64,000 nucleotides of DNA from positions 38,813,932 to 38,877,931 of the forward strand of contig OX439052.1 of assembly GCA_949317995.1 (NCBI GenBank), read 5' to 3'. Numbering within the stretch: position 1 is the stretch's first letter; each line of letters opens with the position of its first letter. Position numbers and translations under genes: made by a program. This DNA comes from Acholoe squamosa. Taxonomy: Eukaryota > Annelida > Polychaeta > Phyllodocida > Polynoidae. Shown here piece after piece: positions 58,301 through 64,000 of this stretch. A model generated the notes under the pieces. It was not told where the DNA came from. It made no database searches and saw only the letters and a program-made list of their open reading frames with translations.

Positions 58301-59302
58301 TTAGGCACAAGTAGGCTTGGGCTTTGTAGCTGTATTGTCATTATTATACAGGTGTCCTCTTTTGGAAAGAAGTTACACTCTGCTCCATCATTCAACTTCC
58401 ACTCACAAATATACCGTATTGGCCTGTATAGGTGGCAGGTATTCAAATAAGCACCGGTCTTGAAAAAGTGCTTGGGGTACAGGGGTATTGAAATGTGAAA
58501 ATCCACTATAATTTAAGTCTTTAATAAACACTGGTCTTGAATAAGGGCGGGGGTAAGCCCTACTTATAATAAATGAGTGCCCCGGTGCTTATACAGGCTA
58601 ATACAGGAAGTCTGAAAAGGCATAGTCACTGGGCGCAACTCAGTTAAGGACTGAGTCGCTGGGACTGGCATACCTAAATCTTTCAGGAGCTCTAGAAACG
58701 GCAAGTTTCTAAGAATAACATTTGACAGAAATAAATCCCCAACAATCAGCTTATGGTATTGACAAGAGTACCACCTTAGTTTTGCTGTCTGTGAGTGGGA
58801 AGAGCGTCTTTTGTTGGAAACTTTTAGATCGCACCCTTTTCCAAGATTTGGCATATGCCGTGTGGGTTGCAACGGGTAGCTATCAGCAGGTGTATTTTCT
58901 GCCAGACAGGAAGTCAATCTCCACTCTCCAAGCAGATTCTCATGAATAGCATTATTTCATGAATCACACCTCTGTTGTGAGACCTGAAACCACATCCAAC
59001 ATGGCCGACCGTGGCAGCTAAACTTGATATGAAGGCTAACAGATTTGCGAGAACCAAATAATCTGGGCCCCCGTATCAAAGGTTTCTCACAAAATGGCAG
59101 CAAACATGTCTTAGGAAGCCATCTTTAAGAGGAAATCGACATACAAAAATTATGTCCTACAATTCCAGCCACCTGACAAAAGAGCCCTATGCAGGAAGCC
59201 TGACTCTTCCGTCAGGTAAGAGTCAGCGCCCACCGGACAAAAAAGGCACAGGTTTGCCTTCCTGAAAATAATAGTTTAGTTTGGTTTGGCTCTTGGAGTA
59301 TT
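55303..59302. repeat. Recent 2-kb tandem duplication
   Basis: Two direct copies, about 55,303-57,302 and 57,303-59,300, are nearly identical. Differences seen include a G-run two bases shorter and scattered single bases. The junction shares TTG with both outer ends. Each copy contains a truncated inverse copy of the GGAGGTTAATTC element (about 55,383-55,819 and 57,383-57,817) and a GTATTGGCCTG MITE (about 56,416-56,608 and 58,414-58,606). Confidence 0.93.
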
Positions 59303-62300
59303 GTGCACTCAGCTGTGACCAGGCCCTTCACTGCAGTGCACAGGTAGTTGGCAGGGTGGGAGCAGTGGGGGCATGGAAAGCGAAAGTACAGGGCCGGCCC
59401 AGGTGGAATATTGCAATACCGGCTTGGGGTCAGAGGCTGGTGGACCCTACGGTAGCCTTATCGGCTGAGGTGGTAGTGTGGTGCAACTGTCGGCTGAGAG
59501 AGGTACCCAGCTAGCGCATAACATGCAAAAGATGTTCAAAACTGGTCATATTCATGTAATTACGTAAAACCGACACAAGAATTATGTCTTTAGGAAATAA
59601 ACTTTTTTACATAATAAATTGACTAGAAATTGATGTAGAAGATGCATCCTATATAGGATGTAAAGAAGACGTATGGTATTTGATATCAAAATCATGTCTT
59701 TATCAGGTGCAATCACACACATTATATGTTGTCATCAATGAGATGTCACAAGACAAATGTTAACAACAGGTGTACCATTCAACATCAATAATACATCTTG
59801 TATTAGTTATTCTGAAATGTCTTAATTATAGGGACACATGAATGATATCTATGTGACATCTTAATTTGCTCAAACCAGACTCATCACTTTTTTATGTCTC
59901 TTTGCTTTAGACAAAATCATGTGTAACCGGCAACACTACAAAGATATGTTTATTCTATAATTCAGGCATAGTAATTGTCACGTAAGATATTCACGTCATC
60001 ATGATATGAATTTTAAGATGTTGTATTCAAGCAAGAATATGACATCAATAATACATCATAATTATATCCCCTGGGTAGTTCTCACCTCAAACACAAAGGG
60101 TCTCATCTTGCACTTTGCTGATATTCCAATCTGCATTGGTACATTCCTGATCAAAAGTATGATCAAAGTTAATCAACTGGCTGCAGTTATTGAACCCAAC
60201 TTGTTTTTATGATGTTTAAAGGGGGGAGATAAGGGCTTAACAAGATGTACACCTTTTTTATGACTTAAGACCTAAATGATTTGTACTCCATAGGCTGTGA
60301 AACAAAACTAGACAAATGTGTTATTCATATAACATCACAGAGGACAGTAAGATTTTAGACACAGACAGGTCTATCCCCCCATAGATACTGCAGATGAAGT
60401 GTTTCTTGGTGGTGACAATACGGTACGTATCTAGGGCAGTGTTTTCTTAGCACTAATGCATCTTATCACCACAACCGTTCGTGACTGACCCCAATAGCCA
60501 GAGAGCTATTCTAGACAGCTACTCTTGCCATTAGTGTTTCAGAGGACATTTAAAAATACCCTTATAAATACTTTCCCACATATGACATTGGCAGAATATG
60601 GTACATTTCCTGCAAACCTTGTAGATAAGAGTGACATTACAGCACGTCTTTCCTCAATATAGTGAAGTAGCATTTACAATGAATGCATCAAAAGAAGACC
60701 CCCCTGTCTGGACACAGGGTCTTCCACTGAGAACTACCAACCCCCCAAAATTCAACAGGGTTGACAAAATATCGATGCTGGGCAAGTTGTTGAAAAGAAA
60801 TTAAACCCCAGTCAAACTCACCGTCCTCCCCCCTCCATGTTGTTAAAAAAATATCACCCATATTCTGCATACATGCAGAGAACATAAAAAAAGTGAGGAG
60901 GGAATAAGACTCACTGTGTCATCTAGTACCAGACACGTTCTCTCTCAAACTAACGATATATGTTTTTAGGTTACCATATTGTCACTTTTATGTGCCCCAG
61001 CATTCAAAGACTTGACCTCCTCATTACCGAAGTACATTGTTCATAGGTTATGGATTACAGCAAAAATCATTGTTTGCTCTGTGTTACTTATGTCAAAATA
61101 TGTTTTTTTAATCACAGTGATTTACAGTGACACAACCATTTTCAATAATATTTCTGGTGGTGAGCAACAATTACAGACACAATTACATCCTTCTGTTTGT
61201 CCATGCTCTGAATGTTCACCAAAAGGACACTCCTAGTTTTTTTTTATGAGTGAGTATAGGGCCCGATCGATAGTCCCACTAGGAAAAAAAACATTTGTTA
61301 AACCTTTCCATCCCTGTGTTTCCTCAATATAGTGCACATTACTGTCTGCATGTTTAGTATATAGAGTAAAAGGTTAAAAAATATTGATTCGAACATTAGT
61401 AAGCAGCTGTAATTTGTGGTAATAAAACATCTGACGCATGTGCAGAAAGGTTTGCCATGTCACAGGAGAGCCAGCTATTCTGACTCTTATATTTATATTT
61501 TTTGTTTAATTATCTACCAGAAGTGACGACAAATAGCAAGCCATTTCTTTATGCTGATGATCTTATATCATTAGTTGCTAGTATTGTGGCCGGCATCACC
61601 TTATTATACTAGTGCAGGTTTTCAAGAGATGTGTTCGTATGCTGTTTGTTCCTTTCAGTTCAGATAGGCATCGGTCCGTCTATACCTATTTGACCAGAGA
61701 GGGCCAGCACCATGCCTCTCATCCACTATGAGACCGGATGACCAGCAGAGGGGAACTGCGGTCAATTTTACCCATGGGGGCAAGCAACATGCGCCGCAAG
61801 CAGAATATCCTCAGAGCATAAGCCAACGTAACAACTTGTATCAACATTTTCCCCAATGCCTTTAGAGCATACTACTGTATTATCAGATCTAGGCACCGTA
61901 AAATTGTTCTGAAACTCGATAACCATGATTAAATCGCCAATATTGCAAAGGATTTTACTTCTGTGTATGATATGTGTCATACTAATTATGGACCACTGTG
62001 ATTTATTTTGATACTATCAACACATGGTGTTCTTGCCTTTTGGATTTTCATGAAAAGATAATTATGTGCATGTATGACATCTTCTCAGCCATATGAAACA
62101 TTTTTAAAAGTCTAGCTCAACTCAATGCTTGTCTTCAGCAAGCACAGTTGGCTATAATCAAGAAGCAAACGCAAAAGCATTTATAGGCGCAATGTATTAC
62201 ATGATCTTATTTGATAAAGATGTTACTTTGGACAATTTTATTACAAAGTAGGTATCATTGGTTCTTTTCATTTTATCCGATTGATCATTTTTATATTTGT

Positions 62301-62318
62301 GAACTTTTGGTGTGCTGG
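59303..62318. other. Intergenic, no gene recognised
   Basis: About 3 kb right of the tandem duplication with only short random frames. Part of it may be 3' UTR of the Ig-domain gene, which runs leftward into it. Confidence 0.4.
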
Positions 62319-63435
62319 CTATCTGACAAAGACGGAAATCAGCGTCTCCTTGACACGACCCTCTGCAGCCACCTCTGCCACACATGTGTACAGACCAGTG
62401 TCTGCCCTTGTTATATTGTAGATCCTAAGACCTGCAGGCTCATACACATAACGTCCACCTGGAGGACAGATTGTGAGTTAAAATCCTACACACTAGGTTA
62501 GATAAATTCATAGATTTCGATAGAATGATAAATATCAATGTCAGTAGCAAAACAAATCTTGCCCTGCCACTAAATGCAATTTTGATTATTTGTATATTGC
62601 CTTTTTTTCTTTTATTCCAGTATTGAAGAAAACTGTGGCCCATAATGAGACCCTTTACATCTTACAAGTTACTCACAAATGCTGTAGTAATCAAGAACTA
62701 AAATAGTCTGTAAACTAAATAACGAACCTGTCTTGATGACCTCCCCTTGTTTGCGCCACCACACAGTAGGAACAGGACCACTAGAAGCTTGACACTGGAT
62801 GAGTGCATCTGTACCAGACCATGGGTACTGTGTCTTAGGTGTATGGTAGAAGGTGATGTCCTCTGATAGAACACAATTGCATTTTGTCACAAACATAATT
62901 TACATAAATTCATTTGAAATGAGGACACCTTTATATCACTTCCTAATTTTTTTTTTCAAACTTTGATGAGATATTGAAAACCTTTCCTGTATTATGCTTG
63001 ATATCTGTGATATAAAATAAATGTTGGTTTAAGCCCACCACAATGGATCAAATTGATACAGTGGGCACTGCATTTATATCCTTATCCCTTTAAGGGTCAC
63101 TAATTCAAGAATGAATCATGCCAATTGGTCATCATGATGCAAAAATTAAGTACAGGCAAAACTCCTTCATTGGTGCATCATTCCAACCCTTGGGGTGTAA
63201 GAGGTTGGCATGATGCATGAATATAGCTCTGGCAATTTATGTTGCATGGTTCTTATCAAGTCTAAATACAATTGGAGCACACTAATTCTACTCACTGGTT
63301 ACAACTAGGCTGAAGGTCTTCCTGACTACTTCCTCATTGCTGGATACCTCACATGAGTAGGTGCCGCCATCTTTGTCACCAATGTCAAACACATACAGTT
63401 TCTTGGATTGAGAACTTGTAGACTTGACAAATATT
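62319..63435 (-). CDS. Immunoglobulin-superfamily protein, last three exons (partial)
   Basis: Three phase-1-linked exons on the minus strand: 63296-63435, 62728-62862 and 62319-62458. The first ends an Ig domain (DKDGGTYSCEVSSNEE, the D-x-G-x-Y-x-C hallmark). The second starts the next domain (DALIQCQASSGPVPTVWWRK, with the B-strand Cys and core Trp). The third completes it (ITRADTGLYTCVAEVA) and reaches a TAG stop at 62,319. Splice sites follow GT/AG. The upstream exons lie beyond the window's right edge, so the protein type (adhesion, receptor or secreted) cannot be told. No transmembrane segment occurs after the last Ig domain, which suggests a secreted form unless the last exon is alternatively spliced. 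Confidence 0.85.
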
Positions 63436-64000
63436 CTGTATTGATGAAAAAAGTAAAGGTCAGAGTTACTGTCTATGACAAGCAGTTACTACATTATTAT
63501 CATTCATTATGTTTATTGAAGCAGCCCAGGGAGTGCCTGCAAAAAGAGGGATCTTAACATTGTCATTGCCAATTGCAAAGAAAAGTGTTGTGCAAAAAAT
63601 GTTGCTTTTATTTTATTTTGCTATACATGAAAATTTGTCCCTTATTGTGCAAATAAAATATCATTACTGTAGCATGATAACTGGAGATTATTTCAAAGGC
63701 GGGACATGAATTAACACCATTTCTGCAATATAATAAGGGGCCATCTATAAATGACGTGACACTTTTTTGACCATTTACCCTCCCCCCTCCCCCTTTCGTC
63801 ACAGTTTTACTACAGAAATGTATAGGACGCATGGACCCCCTACCCCCTGTTGTGTGACGACTGTAGATGGCCTTTATATCTTTATGATTGAGATGTCAAA
63901 TACATCTATTTCTACATTTTAAAGGGCACTTTATCCCTTCCAAAAGAAATTAAAAGAATGACCAGCGACCGGTGTTGCTGTCAATGAAATAGGGAGCAGT
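63436..64000. other. Intron of the Ig-domain gene with a MITE
   Basis: Presumed intron continuing past the window. It contains a MITE at about 63,735-63,876, listed next. Confidence 0.5.
63735..63876. repeat. MITE with GGGGCCATCTATAAATGACG start
   Basis: AAGGGGCCATCTATAAATGA at the left and GACTGTAGATGGCCTTT at the right form imperfect inverted ends around a C-rich/T-rich centre. Confidence 0.65.

Noticed and set aside
56233-58917. Two pairs of conserved frames (91 and 115-117 aa)
   Set aside because: Their conservation is explained by the recent 2-kb tandem duplication; they overlap MITE sequence and show no domain.

Overview
This window looks like nuclear DNA of a marine invertebrate: compact intron-containing genes, many short inverted-repeat transposons, satellites and retroposons. 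A retroposon with an (ACTC)n tail after a GGCATTAAAC motif suggests a mollusc or another lophotrochozoan, but no rRNA or marker gene fixes the species.

Host genes. Three paralogous phytanoyl-CoA dioxygenase-like (PhyH) genes lie at 0.8-2.8 kb (minus), 13.1-15.2 kb (plus) and 18.4-20.3 kb (plus). In all three the catalytic domain is one large exon entered through a phase-2 intron. Two copies carry a hydrophobic, secretory-type 5' exon and the middle one has a short cytosolic-type exon. Two paralogous two-exon zinc-dependent medium-chain dehydrogenases lie at 21.6-22.9 kb and 50.4-52.8 kb (both minus). The 3' end of an immunoglobulin-superfamily gene enters from the right (62.3-63.4 kb, minus).

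Mobile DNA. A decayed PIF/Harbinger transposon fills 2,964-9,297. A small LTR-type element (TRIM-like) fills 26,846-29,241, and one of its LTRs was later hit by a SINE-like retroposon. Many MITEs and foldbacks, two tRNA-derived SINE candidates, several tandem arrays and a recent 2-kb tandem duplication (55.3-59.3 kb) fill most of the remaining space.

Centrepiece. A complete Polinton/Maverick (adintovirus-like) element lies at 29,915-47,654: 17,740 bp, about 430-bp terminal inverted repeats, perfect 6-bp target duplication ATTGGT. The left arm (minus strand) carries virion genes: adenain-like protease, major capsid protein, minor virion protein, integrase with chromodomain, two small conserved virion-cluster proteins and the packaging ATPase. 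Next come two minus-strand accessory genes, one with a C-terminal Death domain and one with a C-terminus resembling BECR-fold RNases. The right arm (plus strand) carries a protein with three SUMO-interacting motifs and a PC4-like domain, the protein-primed DNA polymerase B, a palindromic 81-bp tandem array and an orphan cysteine-rich gene. The protease, ATPase, minor virion and accessory genes are open. The capsid, integrase, polymerase and one virion-cluster gene carry a few frameshifts (several in homopolymer runs) and stops, so the copy is young and either slightly decayed or affected by assembly errors. The accessory set (Death domain, SUMO-binding/PC4, RNase-like) looks like a host-manipulation module and is the most interesting content here.
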